DNA of 64,000 nucleotides, from contig NZ_CP076456.1 in assembly GCF_018866305.1 (NCBI RefSeq), positions 3,286,001 through 3,350,000 on the forward strand. Direction: 5' to 3'. Made by a program: the position numbers and the translations under genes. The notes under the pieces were generated by a model. The model saw nothing but the letters and a program-made list of their open reading frames with translations. It searched no databases and was not told the DNA's origin. Origin of the DNA: Arthrobacter sunyaminii. Lineage in GTDB: Bacteria > Actinomycetota > Actinomycetes > Actinomycetales > Micrococcaceae. Shown here piece after piece: positions 19,303 through 26,916 of the stretch (position 1 is the stretch's first letter; every line of letters begins with the position of its first letter).

Positions 19303-19536
19303 AGTGCATCCTTATGCCTCGGGACCCGGTGAAACACCGGTGCCGGCCGTGCGCAGACTCCCCAGAAGACTGCGGTGCCCGGTAAAAACGTCACGGGGCA
19401 ACGATGTGAATTTACCGCAGGCACCACCAATAGACAACAGGCCCTCTAATAACATCAGTAACACCAATAACAAATAGGACACGCTGAACCCGGTAACCGC
19501 TGTCAGTACCGGGCTTGCCGGAGGGTGGCCCGGGAC
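19303..19536 (-). promoter_or_regulatory. Promoter and long leader of the CAP protein gene
   Basis: This gap contains no gene. On the minus strand, TTGTTA (19473-19468) and TATTAG (19451-19446) are separated by 16 bp and form a plausible promoter in a locally AT-rich patch. The transcript would have a leader of about 140 nt with GC-rich inverted segments (for example CCGGTGTTTCACCGG near 19330) before the ribosome site. The length suggests RNA-level control. I cannot assign a riboswitch class. Confidence 0.5.
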
Positions 19537-19578
19537 GCAAAAAGATGCGCCGGGCTCTTCGCAGAGTCCGGCGCATCT
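19537..19578 (-). terminator. Terminator after gabT
   Basis: The inverted repeat AGATGCGCCGG / CCGGCGCATCT is followed on the minus strand by TTTTT. It begins 28 bp past the gabT stop. Confidence 0.85.
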
Positions 19579-19605
19579 CCAGCACCGTGAGGGCGTGCTC
19601 AGCAG

Positions 19606-20961
19606 CTAAAGCTGTGCGCGCACCGCCGCTTCCAACACGTCGAGGGCGTCTGACAGCAGCTCTTCCCCAATCACCAGCGGCGGCAGCAGGCGCACCACGT
19701 TGCCGTAGGTGCCGCAGGTCAGGATGATGACGCCTTCAGCCAGACACGCCGCGGCGATGGCCTTGGTGATGTCAGCGTCAGGGTTTTTGGTGCCGGGCTT
19801 GACGAATTCCAGCGCCAGCATGGCACCGCGGCCGCGGACCTCGCCGATAACGCCGGTGTCTTCAGCGAGCTGCTGCAGCCGCGGAACCGCCAGCTCCTCG
19901 ATCCGGCGGGCGCGCCCGGAAAGATCGAAGGCTTCCATAGTCTCGATTGCTGCCAAGGCCGCGGCGCACGCAACGGGGTTGCCGCCGTAGGTGCCGCCCA
20001 GACCGCCGGCGTGGACGGCGTCGAGCAGTTCGGCGCGGCCGGTGACGGCCGAGAGCGGCATGCCGCCGGCAATTCCCTTGGCCATGGTCATGATGTCCGG
20101 AATGACGCCCTCATGCTGCACGGCAAACCATTCGCCGGTACGGCAGAAGCCGGACTGGACCTCGTCCGCGATGAAGACAATTCCCTTGGACTTGGCCCAC
20201 TCGGCCAGCCGCGGGAGGAAGCCTTCCGCCGGAACAATGAAACCGCCCTCGCCCTGAATCGGCTCGATCAGGATGGCTGCCGTCTGGTCCGCACCGATCT
20301 GCTTTTCGATGGCCAGGATGACCCGATCGGCTGCCTCGGCACCGGTGAGCTCCGCATTTTCCTCGCGGAACGGGTAGCTCATGGGCATCCGGTAGATCTC
20401 CGAGGCAAACGGGCCGAATCCGGTCTTGTACGGCATGGCCTTGGCGGTCAGCGCCATGGTGAGGTTGGTGCGGCCGTGGTAGGCGTGGTCAAAGGCGACG
20501 ACGGCGTCCCGGCCGGTGGCGGACCGGGCAATCTTGATGGCGTTCTCCACGGCCTCGGCGCCGGAGTTGAAGAGGACGGTGCGCTTCTCATGGTCCCCGG
20601 GGGTCACTTCGTGCAGCTTTTCGGCCAGCGCAATGTAACCCTCGTAGGGGGTCACCATGAAGCAGGTGTGAGTGAAATGTTCCACCTGCTGCTTCACCGC
20701 GTCGACGACGGCGGGATCCGACGCACCGACGCTGGTCACGGCAATGCCGGAACCCAGGTCAATGAAGGAGTTGCCGTCCACATCACGGATGATGCCGCCG
20801 TCGGCGTCGGAGACATACACCGGAACGGACGAGGCCACGCCCTTGGCAACCACCGCTGCCCGGCGGGCGTTCAGCTCGGTGGACCTGGGGCCTGGGAAGG
20901 TCCCGTTGATGCTGCGCTTCTGCTCCAGCCGGTAGGCGGGTGAGAGGGCTTGGGTGCTCAT
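19606..20961 (-). CDS. gabT: 4-aminobutyrate aminotransferase
   Basis: This 451-residue class III PLP aminotransferase has the PLP-lysine motif IMTMAKGIAGGMPLSAV, the aspartate in VFIADEVQSGF and the phosphate-binding FNSGAEAVENAIKIAR. The length and N-terminus (GPRSTELNARRAAVVAKGV) match actinobacterial GabT. It converts 4-aminobutyrate and 2-oxoglutarate to succinate semialdehyde and glutamate. It follows the aminobutyraldehyde dehydrogenase gene by 65 bp on the same strand, so GABA made from putrescine would be passed on directly. The PucR gene beyond is the likely regulator. Confidence 0.93.
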   Translation of the reverse strand: MSTQALSPAYRLEQKRSINGTFPGPRSTELNARRAAVVAKGVASSVPVYVSDADGGIIRDVDGNSFIDLGSGIAVTSVGASDPAVVDAVKQQVEHFTHTCFMVTPYEGYIALAEKLHEVTPGDHEKRTVLFNSGAEAVENAIKIARSATGRDAVVAFDHAYHGRTNLTMALTAKAMPYKTGFGPFASEIYRMPMSYPFREENAELTGAEAADRVILAIEKQIGADQTAAILIEPIQGEGGFIVPAEGFLPRLAEWAKSKGIVFIADEVQSGFCRTGEWFAVQHEGVIPDIMTMAKGIAGGMPLSAVTGRAELLDAVHAGGLGGTYGGNPVACAAALAAIETMEAFDLSGRARRIEELAVPRLQQLAEDTGVIGEVRGRGAMLALEFVKPGTKNPDADITKAIAAACLAEGVIILTCGTYGNVVRLLPPLVIGEELLSDALDVLEAAVRAQL

Positions 20962-21026
20962 GGGGTGTGCCTTTCAAACGGTGTTGCGGGGAGATAGGTG
21001 CTGCGTTGCAGCGGCGGGAGTGAAGC

Positions 21027-22457
21027 CTAGGCGTCCAGCGCGGTCATGACGTGCTTGATCCGCGTGTAGTCCTCTACGCCGTACATGGAGAGGTCTTTGC
21101 CGTAGCCGGAGCTCTTGAACCCGCCGTGGGGCATTTCGGCCGTCAGCAGGATGTGCGTATTGATCCAGACAGCGCCGAAGTCAAGGTCGCGGGCCAGCCG
21201 CATGGCCCGGCCGTGGTTGGTGGTCCAGACGCTGGAAGCCAGGGCGTATTCGACGTCGTTGGCCATTTCCACGGCCTCTTCCTCGGTGCGGAAACTCTGC
21301 ACCGTGATGACGGGGCCGAAGGTTTCCTTCTGGACGATGTCATCATCCTGGCGGGCGCCGGTGATGACCGTCGGTTCAAAAAAGAACCCCTTGGCACCGG
21401 CACGCTTGCCGCCGGTGACAATGCTGCAGTGCTCCGGCAGGGCGTCGATGACGGCATTGACCGCATTGAAGTGGTTGATGTTGTTCAGCGGTCCGAAGTA
21501 GTTCTCCTCGGAATCCTCGTGCCCGGTCTGCAGGGTTTTGGTGTGCTCCACCAGGGCGGCCACAAACTCGTCCTGAACAGAGTCCTCCACGAGTACGCGG
21601 GTGATGGCGGTGCAGTCCTGGCCTGCATTAAAGAAGGAGAACTCGGCCACGGCCCGGGCAGTCTTCTGCAGGTCCGCGTCAGCGAACACCACAGCCGGCG
21701 CCTTGCCGCCGAGTTCCAGGTGCGCACGCTTGAGTGTTTTGGCGGCGCCGGAAGCCACCGCGATGCCGGCGCGGACCGAACCGGTGATGGACACCAGGCC
21801 CGGCACGGGGTGCTCCACCATTGCGGCACCGGTTTCTCCGGTGCCCAGGACCACGTTCAGGACGCCGGCAGGGAAAATCTCCCCGGCGAGGCGGGCCAGA
21901 ACGAGTGTGGATTCGGGCGTGGTGTCGGAGGGCTTGAGCACTACGGTGTTCCCCGCGGCGAGCGCCGGGCCGATCTTCCAGACGGCCATCAGCAGCGGGT
22001 AGTTCCAGGGGGCAACCTGGGCGACGACGCCGATAGGCTCGCGGCGGATGAATGAGGTGTGATCCTCCATGTACTCCCCCGCTGCCTTGCCCTCCAGCAG
22101 ACGGGCAGCACCGGCAAAGAAGCGCAGCTGGTCCGCTCCCACGGCCACTTCCTCCGCGGCAATGACCGACCGCACCTGTCCGGTGTTGCGGTGTTGGGCG
22201 TCCACCAGCTCATCGGCATTGGCTTCCAGTGCGTCGGCCAGACGAAGGAGCATGAGCTGGCGTTCGGACGGAGTGGTCCGCTTCCAGGTCTTGAAGGCGG
22301 CCGCGGCGGCCTCCATGGCGGAGTCGACGTCGGCCTGATTGGACACCGGAGACGAGGCAACCACTTCGCCGTTGACCGGGTTGATGATTTCCAGCTGCTC
22401 GGTTCCCTGTGCCGGGACAAACTCTCCGTTGATGAAGTTCTGCAGCGTCTGGGCCAT
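21027..22457 (-). CDS. Gamma-aminobutyraldehyde dehydrogenase (PatD/betaine aldehyde dehydrogenase family)
   Basis: This 476-residue protein starts at the ATG at 22457, with GAAAGGA about 11 bases upstream; a GTG three codons earlier is too close to that site. It has PWNYP, the glutamate in HLELGGKAPAVVF and the catalytic cysteine in FFNAGQDCTAITRV, typical of gamma-aminobutyraldehyde dehydrogenases. It oxidises 4-aminobutanal to GABA with NAD. Succinate semialdehyde or betaine aldehyde remain possible substrates, but the gabT neighbour favours the polyamine route. Confidence 0.85.
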   Translation of the reverse strand: MAQTLQNFINGEFVPAQGTEQLEIINPVNGEVVASSPVSNQADVDSAMEAAAAAFKTWKRTTPSERQLMLLRLADALEANADELVDAQHRNTGQVRSVIAAEEVAVGADQLRFFAGAARLLEGKAAGEYMEDHTSFIRREPIGVVAQVAPWNYPLLMAVWKIGPALAAGNTVVLKPSDTTPESTLVLARLAGEIFPAGVLNVVLGTGETGAAMVEHPVPGLVSITGSVRAGIAVASGAAKTLKRAHLELGGKAPAVVFADADLQKTARAVAEFSFFNAGQDCTAITRVLVEDSVQDEFVAALVEHTKTLQTGHEDSEENYFGPLNNINHFNAVNAVIDALPEHCSIVTGGKRAGAKGFFFEPTVITGARQDDDIVQKETFGPVITVQSFRTEEEAVEMANDVEYALASSVWTTNHGRAMRLARDLDFGAVWINTHILLTAEMPHGGFKSSGYGKDLSMYGVEDYTRIKHVMTALDA

Positions 22458-22617
22458 GGCTCGCACTGTCCTTTCGGGTGGAGGTAAGCCCGGACTCCGT
22501 TGCCCGGGACTTTCCTCTCAACCTATGCGGTGAAGACTTCGTTCCATAGGGACAAAACTACAATGGTCACCGTCTTGGTCTGTGCAGGCGACCAAAGCCC
22601 GCCCGTATAGTTGCTGC

Positions 22618-24042
22618 ATGCCAATCCAACTGTCCGATCTCCTCGCCGCTCCCGGTCTCAACCTGCGCAAATGCGGCACTGCCGAGCTCACACCCGCACC
22701 CCTCCAGTGGGTTGCGGTGACCGAACTTGAAGATCCGTTTCCCTTTCTGGGCGGCGGAGAGGTCGTATTGACGACGGGGCTGCGGCAGCGCAGCGGAGCC
22801 GTGCAGCGCAGTTTCGTGGACAGCGTGCACCGGGCCGGAGCGCTGGCTATTGGTTTTGGCACCGGACTCAGCCACGCAAAGGTGCCGGCTGCCCTTCTCG
22901 AAGCGGCGGACCAGCGCGGCCTGTCCGTCTTCGAAGTTCCCTACGAGACCCCGTTCGTGGCCCTTGGCAAGATGGTGGCGGACGCCTTGGCGGCTGATCA
23001 CGTCACTCAGCTTCGCGATCTGCTCGCTGCACACCAGTCCCTGGCGGCAGCGCTGCTGGGCGGGAAAGGCCTGCCCGGATTGCTGCAGGAACTCTCCGGG
23101 CTGCTGGACAGCCCGGTTGCCCTGTACCAGTACGGTGCGCGGCTGTTCACCACCGGTGCCCGCGCCGAGTCCGGGCCGCGCCGGCGAGTTCCCATCGCCA
23201 CCGGCCTCCGGGACCGGTGCACCCTGATGATCGCTGAACCCTATCTCCGGTCGGACATTGTGGCCTACGCCCAAAGCCTGATCAGCGTCGAACTAAGCAA
23301 CCAGGCCCGCCGGCGCACCCGCGAGCGCGCCGTGACCGGTCAGCTGCTGGCCGACGTCGTCGCGGGCCGGCTGACCGGCACCGACGCCTCGATGCGCCTG
23401 CAGGGGGCCGGCATCTCCATGACCGGGCGCAACGTGACTTTCCTGGTGGAAGCCGCTTCCGGCCAGGTGCGTTCGCTGCCGTCCCTTCCGCTGCCCGCGG
23501 AGTTCGACGGCGCTGCCACCGCCGTCGTCGACGACCGGCTGGTTGTCGTGGTTCCGCAGGGTTCCCGCCCCGAACTCGCCCGGATCCTTTCCGACTACCT
23601 CTACGGCAGCGGGCTCACCGCGAAGATCGGCATCGGCGGTTCCTACGCGGACCATGCCGGGCTGCGCTGGAGCTATTTCGAGGCCAAGGAAGCCCTCCAG
23701 CGGGGCCAGAGCCTCAACGAACCGGTTCGGCTGAGCCTCACCTCACTGCTGATGTCCGGCACCGACGTTCCGCTGGCCGATCTCGCCGCCGAAGCGCTGG
23801 ACCCGGTGACGGACTTTGACGCCGCCCACGACGCAAACCTGCTGGAGACCCTGGATCATTACCTGGCCCTGAACGGATCCGTGGCTGCCGTGGCGGATGA
23901 GCTGGGACTGCACCGAAACACCGTGCGCTACCGCCTGGGGCAGATTACCGAACTGACCGGCTACGACCCCGCCGTCACCGCGGACCGGGTACATCTGTTC
24001 CTGGCACTGAATGTTCGCCGTCTCGGCCTCGGAGCGCCCTGA
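22618..24042 (+). CDS. PucR-family transcriptional regulator
   Basis: This 474-residue protein starts at the ATG at 22618. The N-terminal PucR domain (MPIQLSDLLAAPGLNLR, then EVVLTTGL) runs to about residue 130. The C-terminal HTH_30 domain includes LETLDHYLALNGSVAAVADEL and LHRNTVRYRLGQITELTG. PucR regulators sense nitrogen or small-molecule catabolites. The gene is divergent from the GABA operon with 160 bp between starts, so it very likely controls that operon, as in other actinobacterial GabR-like PucR systems. Confidence 0.88.
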   Translation: MPIQLSDLLAAPGLNLRKCGTAELTPAPLQWVAVTELEDPFPFLGGGEVVLTTGLRQRSGAVQRSFVDSVHRAGALAIGFGTGLSHAKVPAALLEAADQRGLSVFEVPYETPFVALGKMVADALAADHVTQLRDLLAAHQSLAAALLGGKGLPGLLQELSGLLDSPVALYQYGARLFTTGARAESGPRRRVPIATGLRDRCTLMIAEPYLRSDIVAYAQSLISVELSNQARRRTRERAVTGQLLADVVAGRLTGTDASMRLQGAGISMTGRNVTFLVEAASGQVRSLPSLPLPAEFDGAATAVVDDRLVVVVPQGSRPELARILSDYLYGSGLTAKIGIGGSYADHAGLRWSYFEAKEALQRGQSLNEPVRLSLTSLLMSGTDVPLADLAAEALDPVTDFDAAHDANLLETLDHYLALNGSVAAVADELGLHRNTVRYRLGQITELTGYDPAVTADRVHLFLALNVRRLGLGAP

Positions 24043-24167
24043 GGTGCGGGACACAAAACTTCTCCGCGTTATCTAGTACGGTGCAGGTATTCAAAGTGCA
24101 AACCACCATCACGTAGACGCCGCAACCTTAAGAGTGCCCGCTGCAGTGTCCACACGAGGAGCCACCA

Positions 24168-26120
24168 ATGCCGCAGTCGGGGATCGATTTTTCCAGTGCT
24201 GACAACAGCGTCCGTCCCCAGGACGACCTCTACCAGCATGTCAACGGCGCGTGGCTCAACAGCACCGTAATCCCTGATGACAGGCCGCTGGAGGGCACGT
24301 TTACCGCCCTGCGTGACGGAGCTGAACTGGCAGTCAAGGCGATTATCGAAGAAGCCGCCGCCAAAGGAGAGTCCGCATCCGGCGTCGAGCAGCAAATCGG
24401 CGGCCTTTACTCCAGCTTCATGGACGTCGCTGCAGCCGACCAGCTGGGGTTGAAACCCCTGCAGGAACGTCTGGAACAAATCCGCGGCGTGCGCTCAATC
24501 GAAGAGTTCGCGGGCCTGCTTGGCCGGCTGTTCCGCTCCAACGTCCACGGTCTCTTTTCCATCTACCCCGACCCGGACGCGGGCAACCCGGAACGGGTCA
24601 TCCTCCATCTCGGGCAGGGTGGCCTGGGGCTGCCGGATGAGTCCTATTACCGCCAGGACAAGTTTGCCCCTGTCGCAGCGGCCTACGGCGACTACGTTGC
24701 CAGGTTGTTCACCCTCGCTGACATCCCTGATGCCCAAGCCGCGGCGTCCCGCGTCGTCGAACTCGAAAGGGCCCTGGCCTCGTATCACTGGGACCGGGTC
24801 ACGGTTCAGGATGCCCACAAGACCTACAACCTCAAGACAGCCGCTGAAGCCGCTGCTCTCTTTCCGCTGCTGGACACGTGGTTCGAAGCCGCCCGGGTGG
24901 AACCGGCCAAACGGGATGAGGTTATTGTCAGCACTCCGGACTTCTTCGCCGGTGCCGCCGGCTTGCTGGAGTCCGAACAACTGGGCACTTGGAAGGAATG
25001 GCTGACGCTGCGGGCCCTTAGCTCGGCCGCCCCCTACCTGTCCTCTGAATTTGTGGAGGCGCATTTTGACTTCTACGGCACCACTCTCAGCGGGACACCC
25101 CAAAACAAGGAACGGTGGAAGCGCGGGGTGGCCGTCGTCGAAGCGAACCTGGGCGAGGCAGTGGGCCGGATCTACGTGGAGCAGCACTTCCCCGCCGGCC
25201 ACAAAGCCCGGATGGAGTCCCTCGTCGCCAACTTGACCGAGGCCTACCGGGACAGCATCTCCTCCCTGGAGTGGATGGGCGAAGAAACGAAGGCTGAAGC
25301 ACTGATGAAGCTGAAGGCCTTCCGTTCCAAGGTGGGGTTCCCGGAAAAATGGATCGACTACTCGGACGTTGAGATCGATCCGCATGATCTTCTGGGCAAT
25401 ATCGAGCGGGCCCACAACGCCGACGTCGACCGGCATCTGGACGAGGTCGGCAAACCGGTTGACCTCACCAAATGGCGCCTAACACCGCAGACGGTGAACG
25501 CCTACTACCACCGGACGCTCAACGAGATCGTCTTTCCCGCCGCCATCCTCCAGCCGCCTTTCTTCAACGCGGAAGCAGACGACGCCGTCAATTACGGAGG
25601 AATCGGAGCGGTGATCGGCCATGAAATCGGCCACGGATTCGACGACCAGGGTTCACAGTTCGATGGCAGCGGGGCGCTGCGGAATTGGTGGACTGATGAG
25701 GACCGGGCCGCGTTTGAAGCTTTGACGGCCAAACTGGTGGCGCAGTACGACGCGCTCTCTCCGTATGCCGCACCAGGCCACAAGGTGAACGGAAAGCTGA
25801 CCCTGGGCGAGAACATCGGCGACCTCGGTGGTCTGGCGATCGCTTATAAGGCCTACCTCCTCAGCTTGGGCGGAGCCGAACCGGAGGTGATTGACGGCGT
25901 CACGGGACAGCAGCGGTTCTTCATGTCATGGGCAGCCGTATGGCGCCAGGTAATCCGTTCAGAGGAAGCAATCCGGAGACTGGCGACGGATCCCCACTCT
26001 CCCAACGAGTTCCGCACAAACGCCATAGCCCGCAACCTCGACGCTTTCCATGAAGCATTCAAGGTCACCGCCTCCGACGGCATGTGGCTGGATCCGGAGC
26101 AACGCGTCAGCATCTGGTAA
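24168..26120 (+). CDS. pepO: M13-family (neprilysin/PepO-like) zinc metallopeptidase
   Basis: This 650-residue protein has the zinc motif HEIGH at 485-489 (GAVIGHEIGHGFDDQGSQFD) and the third ligand in ENIGD at 548-552. NAYYHRTLNEIVFPAAILQPPFF precedes it, the M13 substrate-binding NAY motif. There is no signal peptide, so it should act in the cytosol on small peptides. It has GAGGAG before the ATG. It ends 304 bp before the quinoprotein operon. Actinobacteria often carry this gene by itself, so a link to PQQ is only a possibility. Confidence 0.92.
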   Translation: MPQSGIDFSSADNSVRPQDDLYQHVNGAWLNSTVIPDDRPLEGTFTALRDGAELAVKAIIEEAAAKGESASGVEQQIGGLYSSFMDVAAADQLGLKPLQERLEQIRGVRSIEEFAGLLGRLFRSNVHGLFSIYPDPDAGNPERVILHLGQGGLGLPDESYYRQDKFAPVAAAYGDYVARLFTLADIPDAQAAASRVVELERALASYHWDRVTVQDAHKTYNLKTAAEAAALFPLLDTWFEAARVEPAKRDEVIVSTPDFFAGAAGLLESEQLGTWKEWLTLRALSSAAPYLSSEFVEAHFDFYGTTLSGTPQNKERWKRGVAVVEANLGEAVGRIYVEQHFPAGHKARMESLVANLTEAYRDSISSLEWMGEETKAEALMKLKAFRSKVGFPEKWIDYSDVEIDPHDLLGNIERAHNADVDRHLDEVGKPVDLTKWRLTPQTVNAYYHRTLNEIVFPAAILQPPFFNAEADDAVNYGGIGAVIGHEIGHGFDDQGSQFDGSGALRNWWTDEDRAAFEALTAKLVAQYDALSPYAAPGHKVNGKLTLGENIGDLGGLAIAYKAYLLSLGGAEPEVIDGVTGQQRFFMSWAAVWRQVIRSEEAIRRLATDPHSPNEFRTNAIARNLDAFHEAFKVTASDGMWLDPEQRVSIW

Positions 26121-26154
26121 CGCGCAGGTCCTTCTCGTCTTCACCCCCTCCTCC

Positions 26155-26200
26155 GGGGCAGCATCGCGCGTGCACGCAGGGGCAGCATCGCGCGTGCACG
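26155..26200. repeat. Two-copy 22-bp direct repeat upstream of the quinoprotein operon
   Basis: The unit GGGGCAGCATCGCGCGTGCACG occurs at 26155-26176 and, after two bases, at 26179-26200. The rest of the 26121-26424 gap holds the shared promoter described separately and no gene. Confidence 0.8.
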
Positions 26201-26247
26201 GGGGCAAATGCGGGCCGTTGCGTTGCATCAGACGGCGGATTCGGTGT

Positions 26248-26332
26248 TGAGCGGTGCGTTCAGACCCCTGAGCGGCGTAGTCCGGGGATCGGGCGGTTCT
26301 CCCTCGTTGTCCGGGTTTGGCAGGCATACGGT
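26248..26332 (+). promoter_or_regulatory. Island promoter A: paired TGAGCGG sites and TACGGT box (quinoprotein operon)
   Basis: TGAGCGG lies at 26248 and again at 26269 (21 bp apart), and TACGGT lies at 26327, 58 bp after the second site. The intervening GATCGGGCGGTTCTCCCTCG and the downstream AACTGGCTCG...GAGCGAG are shared with the copy before the exchanger gene. The geometry equals that of the copies at 32156-32240 and 40005-40089. TACGGT sits about 93 bp before the GTG of the first gene and may be the -10 box; the paired sites would bind an activator. Confidence 0.75.
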
Positions 26333-26424
26333 TACTCCCAACTGGCTCGTCTGAGCGAGTGCACTCTGAACATGCCTGCACTGCCGGAGTTCAGATGTGT
26401 CTTTTCACGAGGAGGTGAAGTCCT

Positions 26425-26901
26425 GTGGAGATTACTGAAGAAAACATCACCGAAGAACGATCCGCGATGTTGTCCAGGCTCGGTCTGGACGTACAGAACA
26501 AAGGAACCATGGGCCGGATTTTGGCCACCGGTTCCATCGCCGAGGCAACCGAACGCCCGGACGGCACGATGGAAGCCACCATTCGGATCAACGAAGACGA
26601 GATCTGCTGGGAACCGGCAATTCTGGTGCTTCCGCACGGCGGCGAACTTGACCTGACGGTCATCAACGATGACACAAACACGCATTCGTGCCTGCTGCCC
26701 AGTAACGGTGACCAGAAGTTTCTGTGGCTGGTGAACCATTCCAGGGGCCGGGCAACCCTGACCCTGGATGGGCCGGGCTACTACTGGTACAGCTCACCAG
26801 GAGGAAACGATGAGGGCCGCGGCCTGACCGCCGCCATCGTGGTGCGGGGCGAAGTGCCCCCGGAAGCCCGCCTCGACCGTCCCGACCAGCCCCGACCATA
26901 G
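26425..26901 (+). CDS. Cupredoxin-like PQQ-associated protein lacking copper ligands
   Basis: The 158-residue protein starts with GTG at 26425 after a strong GAGGAGGTG site. Residues 65-141 resemble a cupredoxin: beta strands and NDDTNTHSCLLPSNG, with H87 where the first copper ligand falls. The loop that normally supplies Cys, His and Met reads YYWYSSPGGNDEGRG (119-133), so those ligands are absent. It has no signal peptide. It ends 15 bp before the quinoprotein gene and is clearly cotranscribed. I recall a family named after M. smegmatis MSMEG_3727 in the same setting but could not check. It may be a partner or chaperone of the dehydrogenase. Confidence 0.7.
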   Translation: MEITEENITEERSAMLSRLGLDVQNKGTMGRILATGSIAEATERPDGTMEATIRINEDEICWEPAILVLPHGGELDLTVINDDTNTHSCLLPSNGDQKFLWLVNHSRGRATLTLDGPGYYWYSSPGGNDEGRGLTAAIVVRGEVPPEARLDRPDQPRP

Positions 26902-26916
26902 GAAGGAACTGAACCA

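Noticed and set aside
18169..19332. A long Gly/Ser/Leu-rich plus-strand frame opposite the CAP protein
   Set aside because: It is produced by reading the Ala-codon repeat of the stalk on the other strand.
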